64,000 bases of DNA from an uncultured Legionella sp. GTDB lineage: Bacteria; Pseudomonadota; Gammaproteobacteria; Legionellales; Legionellaceae. The translations under genes were made by a program, and so were the position numbers. Position 1 is the first letter of the stretch; each line of letters opens with the position of its first letter. Below, one piece after another: positions 1 to 8,741 of the stretch. The notes below the pieces were generated by a model that saw only the letters and a list, made by a program, of their open reading frames with translations, made no database searches and was not told the origin of the DNA. The DNA lies in contig CABHON010000006.1 of NCBI GenBank assembly GCA_902168255.1, forward strand, positions 1 to 64,000. The letters are read 5' to 3'.

Positions 1-437
1 CGTGTATGGCTTATGTGGATTTAAACCCCCTTCGTGCCAAGATGGCTACCACACTAGATAATTCAGATAATACCTCTATTCAAGAACGACTACGCAACTA
101 TAATACCGAATCATTAATGACGTTTAAGTCCGCAGAAAAAAAGCCTAACCAACCCCATCTACCTTTCTCTCAAGAAGAATATATCGCACTAGTGGATTGG
201 ACAGGACGACAGATAAGAGACGATAAAGCAGGTTATATTTCACCTGATGTTCCTTCCTTAGTCAAAGAAATGGGGCTTAATCCCTCTCACTGGATGAAAA
301 ACGCTACCACCGGCAGAAAACGTGGACCATCCATTATGGGACCATTATCCAAAATACGAGAATGGGCTACTAAAATTGAACAAACCTGGCTAAAAGGACA
401 GACACTCGCTCGACTACTTTATCTAACACCTTCTTAA
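1..437 (+). CDS. REP-associated tyrosine (Y1/IS200-like) transposase, C-terminal part
   Basis: The reading frame is already open at base 3 and continues beyond the left edge, so only the C-terminal ~144 residues are present. The stretch MAYVDLNPLRAKMA is the hallmark that follows the catalytic core in RAYT/IS200-like Y1 transposases. The downstream part (VDWTGRQIRDDKAG and the region to residue 143) is the usual C-terminal extension of the larger bacterial RAYT proteins. The HUH motif and catalytic tyrosine would lie outside the window, so activity cannot be judged. RAYT proteins are thought to mobilise REP palindromes, and REP-like palindromes occur at several places in this window. Confidence 0.75.
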   Translation, partial: CMAYVDLNPLRAKMATTLDNSDNTSIQERLRNYNTESLMTFKSAEKKPNQPHLPFSQEEYIALVDWTGRQIRDDKAGYISPDVPSLVKEMGLNPSHWMKNATTGRKRGPSIMGPLSKIREWATKIEQTWLKGQTLARLLYLTPS

Positions 438-635
438 AAATTACTTATCTTTTTGACATCACTCCTCTACTATTCTTCTTGAGTAGGAAACCTGCTTGTC
501 TTAAATAGGGGGTTTTACGTTTATTCGCAAAGAAAATTTGATTTTTAGCAAAAAATATAATTATTTTTTGTCATTTTAAAAGATATTCGAGCTTTTCGAT
601 AATAAGTATTCTTATAATAGACACCCACGAATTAT

Positions 636-1238
636 TTAACTTATATATTTGGGTGTCTTAGATTTTTCTAAATTATGTAAAATACTAAGACGCGTACCAA
701 GAGGAACACTTACCATATGCAGGTGATGTAAGTATGATAATGTATAATATTTACACGTATAGCATCTGCACTGATAATCAATAGGCTCAATAACTTTAGC
801 CCACTTTGAATCTTGAATATTGAGCTTTTCTTTTGTTGAGTACAATAAGCCATTTTTTGCATCATTTCCTGCTTTTTCCGATATTTCATATTCAGATAAC
901 AAAGAAACTTCATTAATGACCTCTATTGTGAGTCCTGGCAAGTTTTTAAAGCGTTCTAAGAGCTGTTGAATATTATCAAAAGTAATCAGAATTTTTTGGC
1001 CATTATGAGGTGAATAAAGAAAGAAACTATCAAGTAAATTCTTTTGTCGAGAAATTTTATGGCAGGAACGAATACGGGTGTCTAAAAACAGTTTTTTTGT
1101 AGTCGATGGAATAAGGTAATAAGGATGAAGAAATAAATTTATAACATCGATAGCTACATGCGAAAAAGCTAGCGACTCCCAATCTTCTTTTGTTAAGTGA
1201 GTATGGGCAGTATCATTCAGAATCGGAACATATATCAT
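636..1238 (-). CDS. Short Tgt-like protein keeping only the C-terminal zinc site
   Basis: This is a 200-residue protein whose start overlaps the queA stop by 4 bp (ATGA), the place where tgt usually sits. From about residue 125 on it resembles the end of tRNA-guanine transglycosylase: C157-x-C159-x2-C162, then H188 in an LHNLE context, with the Tgt zinc-site spacing (C-x-C-x2-C-x25-H). The first ~120 residues do not look like the Tgt barrel, and no catalytic aspartate context is visible. Full-length bacterial Tgt is about 370-390 residues. It may be a degenerate Tgt, a Tgt-paralogous accessory subunit, or a fusion of a new N-terminal domain to the zinc subdomain. A catalytic Tgt must be elsewhere if queuosine is made. 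Confidence 0.6.
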   Translation of the reverse strand: MIYVPILNDTAHTHLTKEDWESLAFSHVAIDVINLFLHPYYLIPSTTKKLFLDTRIRSCHKISRQKNLLDSFFLYSPHNGQKILITFDNIQQLLERFKNLPGLTIEVINEVSLLSEYEISEKAGNDAKNGLLYSTKEKLNIQDSKWAKVIEPIDYQCRCYTCKYYTLSYLHHLHMVSVPLGTRLSILHNLEKSKTPKYIS

Positions 1239-2293
1239 AAAATTAACATTGCATCGCCATAACTAAAAAAGCGATATCCTTCATGTATGGCATCATTGTA
1301 TAAGGATAAAAGTTTTTCTCGCTCTATTAATGCAGATACCAACATTAATAATGTGGAACGAGGCCAATGAAAATTGGTTATTAATCCATCAATAACATTA
1401 AAAGTATAGCCTGGAGTTATAAAAATATTCGTATCACCTGTATAAGGTTTTAATCTACCTGAACGAGCTGCTGTTTCCAATGCACGCACCACTGTTGTTC
1501 CAACTGCAATAATTCGCCCTCCTGCACGTTTAGTTTCTTCAATTTGAAGACATAAAGCAGGAGAAACTTCTAAATATTCCGCATGCATTTGATGTTCAGC
1601 AATGGAATCAACGCGTACGGGTTGAAAAGTTCCTGCGCCAACGTGCAGAGTTAAAAAAGCTTGTTGAACACCTTTTTCTTTCAGTTGATTTAATAAAGAT
1701 TGATCAAAATGTAATCCAGCTGTAGGCGCTGCTATTGCACCCGCTTGTTCTGCATAAACTGTTTGATAACGAGTGTGATCATCAAGTGTATCATCTCTGT
1801 CAATATAAGGCGGCAAAGGTATATGGCCACAGGCCTCTAAGCAAGTATGGATGTCTCCTAAAGAGTTTTCAGATAATTGCAATAAAAAAAGATCGTCATC
1901 TTTTTCAAGCATTTCTACTGCATAGCCAGATCTTTCGTTGGGTGTCTTATTTGAATCTAAAGAAACAATAGTTCCGGGTTTTAAAGGTTTACTAACGCGA
2001 ATATGTGCAAAAAACTTGCGTGGAGTATCGGCTATTCGCTCAAATAATATCTCTACTCGTCCTCCTGTTTCCTTTTTTCCATATAATCTTGCAGGTACTA
2101 CTTTAGTGTTATTAAACACCAACAGATCGCCTGGCATAAGATAATCGGAAAGTTGATGAAACTGTTGATGGCTAAGAAGGTTTTGCTTTCGCAAATAGCA
2201 CATTAATCGACTCTCAGAACGATTTGCTAAAGGAAATTGCGCAATTTGTTCGGGAGGAGGCATGGGAAAATCAAAATCATTTACAGTTAACAT
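1235..2293 (-). CDS. queA: S-adenosylmethionine:tRNA ribosyltransferase-isomerase
   Basis: QueA transfers and isomerises the ribose of SAM onto preQ1 in tRNA to give epoxyqueuosine. The protein has 352 residues, normal for the family, and starts with the typical DFDFPMPPPEQIAQFP opening. Other family blocks visible are LLVFNNTKVVPARL, APTAGLHFD, LHVGAGTFQPVR, HAEY and FHWPRSTLLMLVSA. The next gene downstream (Tgt-like) overlaps by 4 bp, so the two are translationally coupled. The upstream unknown gene ends one base before the start, consistent with a single transcript. Identification is secure. Confidence 0.97.
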   Translation of the reverse strand: MLTVNDFDFPMPPPEQIAQFPLANRSESRLMCYLRKQNLLSHQQFHQLSDYLMPGDLLVFNNTKVVPARLYGKKETGGRVEILFERIADTPRKFFAHIRVSKPLKPGTIVSLDSNKTPNERSGYAVEMLEKDDDLFLLQLSENSLGDIHTCLEACGHIPLPPYIDRDDTLDDHTRYQTVYAEQAGAIAAPTAGLHFDQSLLNQLKEKGVQQAFLTLHVGAGTFQPVRVDSIAEHQMHAEYLEVSPALCLQIEETKRAGGRIIAVGTTVVRALETAARSGRLKPYTGDTNIFITPGYTFNVIDGLITNFHWPRSTLLMLVSALIEREKLLSLYNDAIHEGYRFFSYGDAMLIL

Positions 2294-2294
2294 A

Positions 2295-3218
2295 TTATTT
2301 CGACTTCACAAATCCTAAATCTTCTAAAGTATTCATGTTTAAATTATTATTAATGGTATCATCTGAAGCTTTAAAGGCATTCACATTCTCATCTACTTCA
2401 AGCAATAAGGTATTGATTATTTCACGTTTTTCTGAGAACTGAGTGTTTTTTTCCAATAAAGCGGCCTTAACCGTTTGCACGGTAGAAACCAGCACCCCTC
2501 GCTGCTCTCTTAATTCATCTTGCAATTGCTGGACATTGATTTCAATATTTTTTGCTGTATCCACAACATTAGGGCAGATTCTAGTACCAACATCGATAAA
2601 TAATTTAAGGACTGCTTTTTCTACTGCACAAGGCTCATATTTTACTTTTTGTGACTTTAATTCTTTTTCAGTAAAAGTCAACGCGGCTGATTGTGTATTC
2701 AAATAATGCAATAAATGTTGCTGGTATTCTAGTGGCATATCAGCTTTACATTGTTCTATTTCTTTCCATAGCGTTTCAGCGTGTTGCTCCATAGCTTCAC
2801 TCCATTGCGCTGATTGATGTTCTTGAAGTACATAAACTGACAACATAAACTGATAATGGGCTGTTTCAAGTTCTGTTAATTCACTTCCCAGTTGAATTAG
2901 AGAGAGACGTTCTGCTTCAATTTTTTCCTTTAATTTTATATCTGCTTCGGAAGTCATTTTATTCTCCACACCAGAGAGAATATATTCAATTAATCTTTCT
3001 TGGGAATAACTTTGAAGATCTCGACATTGGGTGTTTAGCAGACTGTTACGCACTACTTCTGTAGGAATTTTCACCAGCTCTGAATAAAAAGAATCATGCG
3101 CATTTAACTGCATTTCTAGATCATCTTTTGACAAATGTACATTAGCATAGGCAAGAATTGATTCTGCTGTTAATGCACCATAGGTACCTAAGGATGATTG
3201 AGTTATTAATTCTGTCAT
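2295..3218 (-). CDS. Unknown helical protein
   Basis: I do not recognise this 307-residue protein. It is acidic, almost entirely predicted helical, and has coiled-coil-like heptads around residues 95-160 (long runs of E, K, L and Q) and again around 220-280. No signal peptide or membrane segment is visible. It lies 1 bp upstream of queA and 24 bp downstream of another unknown gene, in a co-directional run that begins at lpxH. The composition (long, helical, soluble, no homologous domain evident) is compatible with a Dot/Icm-type effector, but nothing in the sequence proves this. Confidence 0.7.
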   Translation of the reverse strand: MTELITQSSLGTYGALTAESILAYANVHLSKDDLEMQLNAHDSFYSELVKIPTEVVRNSLLNTQCRDLQSYSQERLIEYILSGVENKMTSEADIKLKEKIEAERLSLIQLGSELTELETAHYQFMLSVYVLQEHQSAQWSEAMEQHAETLWKEIEQCKADMPLEYQQHLLHYLNTQSAALTFTEKELKSQKVKYEPCAVEKAVLKLFIDVGTRICPNVVDTAKNIEINVQQLQDELREQRGVLVSTVQTVKAALLEKNTQFSEKREIINTLLLEVDENVNAFKASDDTINNNLNMNTLEDLGFVKSK

Positions 3219-3242
3219 AAAAATATCTTATTTTGTCTTACT

Positions 3243-4277
3243 TTAAGCAGGTCGCACAGAATCGGCCCTTTCCTCTACTGCTGGTGAATCTGTAATAGCG
3301 TCACTCAGAGTATCGCTAATATTCTTAGTCAATTTAGTGAAGGTATCCCACCATGTTTTTTGACCTGTTAAATATTCTTCTCTATCAGTCATATAATTTC
3401 CCGTTTGAGTGACCATTGAACCAATACCTTTAACTGCACTTCCCCCAAGTTTAACAGGCACCGCCGCGAACTGGGCGACAGCCCCTAAACCTGAAATAGC
3501 TGCTCCCCCTAAAAATTGCATGGCGCGTGAACCATAACCCAACATTGTTTTGTTTTTAGGATCATTTTGATCAGCATTCCAAGCTTTATTCGCTTGTTCA
3601 TATCCCCATTGCCGAGTGCTATTGGCAATATTACCCACTACTTTACCTGATTGTTTAGTAGCCCAGCCAACAGTATTAAGAACAGTACTTACTGCACCTG
3701 CCACACTATTTACAGCGGTAGAAGTAAGGTTTCCTGCAATAACTGCAGGCGCGTGGGGATTATTTTCTCTATAAGCCGCTCTTTCACCTCTCATTATTTC
3801 CCGATGTGCCTCTTGCATCGCTTGAACTTTTTTTCTATCAGAAAAAATATTGAAATAAGAAGTAATATTATACAGCGATTTTCCTAATCCTTGAGGAACA
3901 CCCTGTCTAACCAGGTAGAGTGCTGCATCTAATCCAGCCATAAATTGAGAAAGCTGATCTGAACCTTGGCCACCTCGTTGGCCTGCGCGCTCCTTAATCG
4001 TTGAATAATTTTTCTTCAATTGCTCAGCTGTTTCTGCCATTTTGTTTTCAATATCAGCTTTTTTTTGTTGTTTTGCTGCATCTTTTTCATTAGGATCCAT
4101 TGTTGTATATTCTTGCCATAAATTCCTTAAACGGTTTCCTAACGCCCCGAAACTCAATTTATCATTTTCTTTTTTAAGATTTTGCCGTACGCGCTCTGCT
4201 TCCTTTACCCTATCAGGTGAGGTGCTTTCTATGGAGACATCTCCTGTTCCACCTGTTTCTTCTGTTCCTTCTGGCAT
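3243..4277 (-). CDS. Unknown protein with glycine/alanine-rich hydrophobic segments
   Basis: This 344-residue protein is unrecognised. The N-terminal ~90 residues are charged and low in complexity (TEETGGTGD near the start, then a K/E-rich helix). The C-terminal half (about 180-310) alternates short hydrophobic Gly/Ala/Val stretches such as SVAGAVSTVLNTVG and FLGGAAISGLGAV with polar spacers, which could associate with membranes. There is no signal peptide. It sits between lpxH and the 307-residue unknown. A secreted or membrane-targeting effector is possible; that is inference from organisation only. Confidence 0.7.
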   Translation of the reverse strand: MPEGTEETGGTGDVSIESTSPDRVKEAERVRQNLKKENDKLSFGALGNRLRNLWQEYTTMDPNEKDAAKQQKKADIENKMAETAEQLKKNYSTIKERAGQRGGQGSDQLSQFMAGLDAALYLVRQGVPQGLGKSLYNITSYFNIFSDRKKVQAMQEAHREIMRGERAAYRENNPHAPAVIAGNLTSTAVNSVAGAVSTVLNTVGWATKQSGKVVGNIANSTRQWGYEQANKAWNADQNDPKNKTMLGYGSRAMQFLGGAAISGLGAVAQFAAVPVKLGGSAVKGIGSMVTQTGNYMTDREEYLTGQKTWWDTFTKLTKNISDTLSDAITDSPAVEERADSVRPA

Positions 4278-4325
4278 AATTTACATCCTCAAAAAAATTA
4301 GTTGTTACTAATAATTTTAATGAAA

Positions 4326-5054
4326 TTAGGGGAAATAATCAAGAAAAACCACGCCATTTGCATGGACAACTAATTGATTTCCCTGCTGACGCCAATCGCT
4401 TAAAATAATATGTCGCCCCTCTTTTTCACCTATTAAAACTTCTTCAATTTTTGGACAATGGGTATGGCCATGAATAAGCCAATCTGCTGAATGTTTCTGT
4501 AATAATGTGATCACTTGAGCATCAGAAATTTGAGCATAGACTGCTCGCATTTCACGGGAGCTACTTTTTTTTCGAATACGGGCAGCGATCGCTTTGCGCC
4601 AAGATAAAGGCATCGCAAGATATCCTTTTTTAACTAATGCTGAACGGACAAAATAACGAAACCATTGGTAAGCAGTATCTGCGAGACACAAATCATCGCC
4701 ATGTTTTATGATTGCTCGCTTATTGTATAAGTTAATAATGGTAGGATCGGATAATAACGTTGCATGAGCTAATGAGATAAAAGATTGTTGAATTAAAAAA
4801 TCTCTATTACCCACAATGATATACACTGGAATATGATTTTGCACTAACTGGGCTAACTTTTCAGCAATGCTGCGTTCCCATACTCCTACAGCATCATCGC
4901 CTATCCACACATCAAAAAAGTCGCCTAGAATGTACACGGCATCGATTTCCTCTTTCTTGGCCAATGTATTTTTGATGAAACAATCAAAAAGATAGTTAAG
5001 ATGGGTATTTTGTTCACTTAAATGTAAATCAGAAATGAAAAGTGTTTGAGACAT
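4326..5054 (-). CDS. lpxH: UDP-2,3-diacylglucosamine diphosphatase
   Basis: LpxH hydrolyses UDP-2,3-diacylglucosamine to lipid X in lipid A synthesis at the inner face of the membrane. The metallophosphoesterase ligands are all present: DLHL near the start, GDFFDVWIGDD, GNRD, HGDD and HGHTH. I chose the ATG at 5054 (MSQTLFISDLHL, 242 residues), which matches the usual length. In-frame ATGs at 5066 and 5087 would add 4 or 11 residues, and the 5087 start lies inside a REP-like palindrome. Two unknown genes and queA follow in the same direction. Confidence 0.95.
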   Translation of the reverse strand: MSQTLFISDLHLSEQNTHLNYLFDCFIKNTLAKKEEIDAVYILGDFFDVWIGDDAVGVWERSIAEKLAQLVQNHIPVYIIVGNRDFLIQQSFISLAHATLLSDPTIINLYNKRAIIKHGDDLCLADTAYQWFRYFVRSALVKKGYLAMPLSWRKAIAARIRKKSSSREMRAVYAQISDAQVITLLQKHSADWLIHGHTHCPKIEEVLIGEKEGRHIILSDWRQQGNQLVVHANGVVFLDYFP

Positions 5055-5077
5055 AGAATTACTCATTTTTATGAGGT

Positions 5078-5096
5078 GGACGAGCATCGCTCGTCC
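5078..5096. repeat. REP-like palindrome
   Basis: GGACGAGC and GCTCGTCC form an 8-bp stem around a 3-base loop, followed by CTACAA. The CCCTAC tail is shared with palindromes at 15060, 56201 and, loosely, 61571. It lies just upstream of lpxH and overlaps the alternative upstream start of that gene. Confidence 0.6.
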
Positions 5097-5125
5097 CTAC
5101 AATTAACATTAAGAACACACCGCAA

Positions 5126-5219
5126 TTGAGTTTTTAGCAAGGCATAAGCGAAGCAGACAAGGGAGTGTACGAATAGTACATAACCGCACATACATCTTAC
5201 AACAACGCCAAAAGCTCAA
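5126..5219. repeat. Dispersed palindromic element with GTGTAC/GTAC core
   Basis: The ends are imperfect inverted repeats (TTGAGTTTTTAGC at 5126-5138 and GCCAAAAGCTCAA at 5207-5219, 11 of 13 complementary). The middle carries GGGAGTGTAC, a short spacer and AGTACAT. The same core is found at 45079-45107 and, reversed, at 53461-53485. It fills most of the gap between minC and lpxH. Confidence 0.6.
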
Positions 5220-5229
5220 GGGCGTAGTG

Positions 5230-5973
5230 TTACAAAGAGGTAATGACTAAACGACCATCCTCAAGTGCCACCTGCTGGCCACCTTCTGTGCGATAACGTT
5301 CAATTGAGTCACTCGTCATATAACAACCCGCAATTGCCACCAAATCTGCTTCTAATTGTTGACAAAAAATACGCGCTTCACGATTACCTTGAATACCCGC
5401 TAATGCGCGGCCACGTAGCGTTCCATATACATGAATATTGCCATCAGCCAATAACTCTGCCCCAGGGCTAACTGAAGAGAGCACGATCAAATCGCCTCCT
5501 TCTGCATACACTTGTTGCCCTGAACGAACAGGCTTAGCAATAATTTTAGAAGAGCTAGGCGTAACGTCTGCATGACGTGGCACTCCTCTTTTAGACGATG
5601 TAACAGCTGGACGTTGTGATTCTTTTTCAGTATTCACATTCGTCTTATCTGCACTAAAAGTTGCCACACTCAATTCTTTAAGGGTATCTTTTATCATGGC
5701 AGAACATCCCCCTTGTAATCCTACAGGTAGGATTCCATAATGCCGTAACAAGGTAATGAGACTTTCCCAATAAATATTTTCGTATTCGGGATTTTGGCCC
5801 AAAAATTCAATATCCACAATAATAGGCGTATTTTGAAATAAATTGGGTGTCTTAATTTTTAGTTCTTCTAACTGCTGCTCAATGATTTCAAGTTGAGGGT
5901 TCAAAATTTGTAAAACCGGCAGCGTCACAGAACGCATTCTTAATTTAAAGGCTTCAGATTTAGCGTAATTCAT
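5230..5973 (-). CDS. minC: Septum site-determining protein MinC
   Basis: MinC inhibits FtsZ assembly away from mid-cell and is recruited to the membrane by MinD. The 247-residue protein has the N-terminal FtsZ-interacting domain (about 1-105), a linker, and the C-terminal beta-helical dimerisation domain from about 145. In that domain GGDLIVL, SPGAELLADGNIHVYG, LRGRALAG and ARIFCQQLEADLVAIAG are clear. It stands alone on the minus strand. minD and minE are 2.8 kb away on the other strand, whereas minCDE is normally one operon. Confidence 0.95.
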   Translation of the reverse strand: MNYAKSEAFKLRMRSVTLPVLQILNPQLEIIEQQLEELKIKTPNLFQNTPIIVDIEFLGQNPEYENIYWESLITLLRHYGILPVGLQGGCSAMIKDTLKELSVATFSADKTNVNTEKESQRPAVTSSKRGVPRHADVTPSSSKIIAKPVRSGQQVYAEGGDLIVLSSVSPGAELLADGNIHVYGTLRGRALAGIQGNREARIFCQQLEADLVAIAGCYMTSDSIERYRTEGGQQVALEDGRLVITSL

Positions 5974-6056
5974 TTAATTATTCAGTAGTTGCTCTTGAGT
6001 TTATTTAAACTTTACTTATACTACCAAGTTCTTTTCATGAAAAAAAGGCTCAAAAT

Positions 6057-7739
6057 ATGCAAAATGTTGATTCTTTTACAAACAAAGTTTGGTTTGAATC
6101 TTATCCCACCGGCGTTCCTCATGAAATTAACCCCGATAAATATTCTTCTTTATCCGAACTCTTTGAGAAAAAAGTAGCGCAATATGCCAATCAAACTGCT
6201 TGCGTAAATTTAGGAATAGAAATAACTTATCAAGAGTGGGAGGAACACAGTCGGCATTTTGCCAATTTTTTATTACAACACCTTCAGCTAAAAAAAGGCG
6301 ACCGGGTGGGAATTATGCTACCCAACCTCCTTCAATTTCCCATTGCTTTTTTTGGTATTTTGAGAGCAGGACTTATTGCTGTTAACATAAATCCTCTTTA
6401 TACGGCAGCAGAAATTCAACCCATTATAGAAAGTTCTGGACTGCAAACGCTTTTAGTTCTTTCACCTTTTGCTCATGTAGTTGAAAGTGTATTAGCTACT
6501 ACACCAATAAAAAATATCATTATTACCGATCCCATGGATCTTTTCCCTCCGCTTAAAAGAGCCATGTCATCTTTTTATTTCAAAACGATCCGTCGACGCG
6601 TACCCGCTTATAATATCCCACATGCATTTGATTTGAGGGAAGCCCTTGATTTTGGAAAAACAATGCTTTTTAAGCCTATATCAACGGATGCTAATGATAT
6701 CGCACTTATTCAATATACAGGTGGCACAACAGGAATACCGAAAGGGGCCATGCTAACTCATCGAAATTTATTAGCCAATATTGAGCAAAGTATTGCGTGG
6801 GTAAGACCTGTACTCTCTGAAAGTAAAGAAATATTTGTCACCGTTCTACCGCTATATCATATTTTTTCTTTAATGGCGAATTTATTGGTTCCTCTTGTCT
6901 TAGGCGCTAAGAATATTTTAATTACCAATCCCCGCAACACCAAACAATGCATTGAAGAAATTGCCAAATCAAATTTTACGGTTATCACAGGCGTTAATAC
7001 GTTGTTTAATTCTTTAATGCAGCATCCCGATTTTCGCGCGCATGTTAATTTTCATTCCCTTAAATTGGGTTTATCGGGTGGTATGGCCTTACAAAATAGC
7101 ACTGCAAACCAATGGCAGGAACTAACTGGCAACGTATTATTAGAAGCTTATGGATTAAGTGAAACATCTCCTGGAATTAGCATGATGCCGATTACAACTA
7201 AAAATGACCAAGATGGGAGTGTTGGTATTCCGTGGCCATCAACCAATATTGAAATTCGTGATGAAGCCGGCTTGGCTCTTCCCTTTAATGCTGAAGGTGA
7301 AATTTGGGTGCAAGGCCCTCAGGTTATGCAAGGATATTGGCATGACGAAGCAGCAACTCAGCGTGTGTTAACTTCTGATGGATGGTTTAATACTGAAGAT
7401 ATAGGAAAGATGAATGAAAAAGGATTTATTACTATCGTCGATCGTAAAAAAGACATGATTATTATTTCTGGGTTTAATGTATATCCTATTGAAATTGAAC
7501 ATGTTATTGAACAGCATCCTGATGTTCAAGAAGTGGCTGTTGTTGGCATCAAAGACAATAATGGCCAAGAAATTATTAAAGCCTGCATTGTTCCCCTTAA
7601 GCCGACCCTTTCACGCCAAGCCATTATCGCTCACTGTAAGCAATATTTAACTCCTTATAAAATCCCTAAAATTGTACAATTCTATGATAGTCTTCCAAAA
7701 TCTACGGTTGGAAAGGTTTTGAAGAGAGCATTACGGTAA
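6057..7739 (+). CDS. fadD: Long-chain fatty-acid-CoA ligase
   Basis: FadD activates fatty acids to acyl-CoA through an acyl-adenylate, at the inner membrane. The 560-residue protein has the P-loop YTGGTTGIPKGAML around residue 220, the YGLSETSP motif around 363, GWFNTEDIG and the DRKKDMIIISGFNVYP hinge. The C-terminal catalytic lysine lies in KSTVGKVLKR. The start (NKVWFESYPTGVPHEI shortly after) aligns with the usual FadD N-terminus. It is apparently monocistronic and divergent from minC. The thiolase and acyl-CoA dehydrogenase at the right edge fit a cell that oxidises acyl-CoAs. Confidence 0.93.
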   Translation: MQNVDSFTNKVWFESYPTGVPHEINPDKYSSLSELFEKKVAQYANQTACVNLGIEITYQEWEEHSRHFANFLLQHLQLKKGDRVGIMLPNLLQFPIAFFGILRAGLIAVNINPLYTAAEIQPIIESSGLQTLLVLSPFAHVVESVLATTPIKNIIITDPMDLFPPLKRAMSSFYFKTIRRRVPAYNIPHAFDLREALDFGKTMLFKPISTDANDIALIQYTGGTTGIPKGAMLTHRNLLANIEQSIAWVRPVLSESKEIFVTVLPLYHIFSLMANLLVPLVLGAKNILITNPRNTKQCIEEIAKSNFTVITGVNTLFNSLMQHPDFRAHVNFHSLKLGLSGGMALQNSTANQWQELTGNVLLEAYGLSETSPGISMMPITTKNDQDGSVGIPWPSTNIEIRDEAGLALPFNAEGEIWVQGPQVMQGYWHDEAATQRVLTSDGWFNTEDIGKMNEKGFITIVDRKKDMIIISGFNVYPIEIEHVIEQHPDVQEVAVVGIKDNNGQEIIKACIVPLKPTLSRQAIIAHCKQYLTPYKIPKIVQFYDSLPKSTVGKVLKRALR

Positions 7740-7862
7740 AATAATTACAATTATAAAAAGAACACTTTCTCACGCCATACACTTTTATATATTTTAAAGA
7801 CTTGACTTAAGGTTTTTTTAGTTAGACAATCACAGCTTTGTGAAAAATTGAGGTGCCTTGAC

Positions 7863-8687
7863 GTGATAACATTAAAAAATGCAGCATTAGCTCTTCTAAC
7901 GATTGGACTTTCATGCACAGCCCTTGCTGCTGAGTATCCTATTCCTCCTGATCTTCCTTCCGAAGAACCTATTTTTATGGAACCACCGGTAACTAAGCAT
8001 GGTATGTATGTCGGCCTTGGCATTGGTGCCCTCTATTTTGACAACAAAATGACAGGTTCTGTTGATTATGCTTCAACGAATACATCGCAAACTAATACTG
8101 CGGATAATGTTGGCGTAAATGGCATATTAGATTTAGGTTACTCATGGACATTCCCGAGCCGCTTGTTTTTTGGAATAGAAGGCTTCGGTAATTTAACCAG
8201 TGCAAAAAATTCACAAACCCTCAGTAAAACACAAACAGTAGGTAATTATACTACTACCATCGATGATACCGTTGATTTTAAATGGCAAGCAGCATACGGC
8301 GCTCGAATCCTTCCTGGTTTCCAAGTAAGCTCTAAATCAGTTTTATATGGTATTGTTGGTTATACTCGTGGTAATGCAGAACTTACTAACTCATCCAATA
8401 ATTCGACAATTACTAATAATGCTACTGCTACCAGTGAAATTGTTACTGGCCCTCGTAGTGGCGCATCCAGTAATTACGGGTTTAATGGGTATCAATTAGG
8501 TGTAGGAACCATGATTGACTTAGTAGGTAACTTATCACTTCGCGCTGATGTTATTTATAGCGGCTACTCAAGCCAAACACTTTATTCCGCAACAACCGCT
8601 TATGAAAACGGTTCAGTAACGACTTCATTAAGTGCTGAACCTTATACAATTGAAGGCGATTTATCGTTAGTTTACTTGTTTGGGTAA
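7863..8687 (+). CDS. Outer-membrane beta-barrel protein
   Basis: I place the start at the GTG at 7863, 7 bases after a GAGGTG ribosome-binding site; a TTG at 7848 would add five residues and lacks such a site. The protein then begins with a clear signal peptide (hydrophobic ALALLTIGLSCTALAA, cleavage after ALAA). The mature part is Thr/Ser/Asn/Gly/Tyr-rich with alternating polar and hydrophobic residues, glycine turns and a C-terminal LSLVYLFG, as expected for an 8-stranded OmpA/Opacity-type porin-like barrel of about 250 residues. Function is unknown; surface exposure is likely. Confidence 0.75.
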   Translation: MITLKNAALALLTIGLSCTALAAEYPIPPDLPSEEPIFMEPPVTKHGMYVGLGIGALYFDNKMTGSVDYASTNTSQTNTADNVGVNGILDLGYSWTFPSRLFFGIEGFGNLTSAKNSQTLSKTQTVGNYTTTIDDTVDFKWQAAYGARILPGFQVSSKSVLYGIVGYTRGNAELTNSSNNSTITNNATATSEIVTGPRSGASSNYGFNGYQLGVGTMIDLVGNLSLRADVIYSGYSSQTLYSATTAYENGSVTTSLSAEPYTIEGDLSLVYLFG

Positions 8688-8741
8688 GTTTGCTATACTC
8701 ACGCAAACTGTCTAATTATTGACCAATTTTGGAGTAGAGAT

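Noticed and set aside
636-1238. Full-length Tgt
   Set aside because: Only the C-terminal zinc subdomain is recognisable, the protein is about half the normal length, and no missing part is visible in other frames around it.
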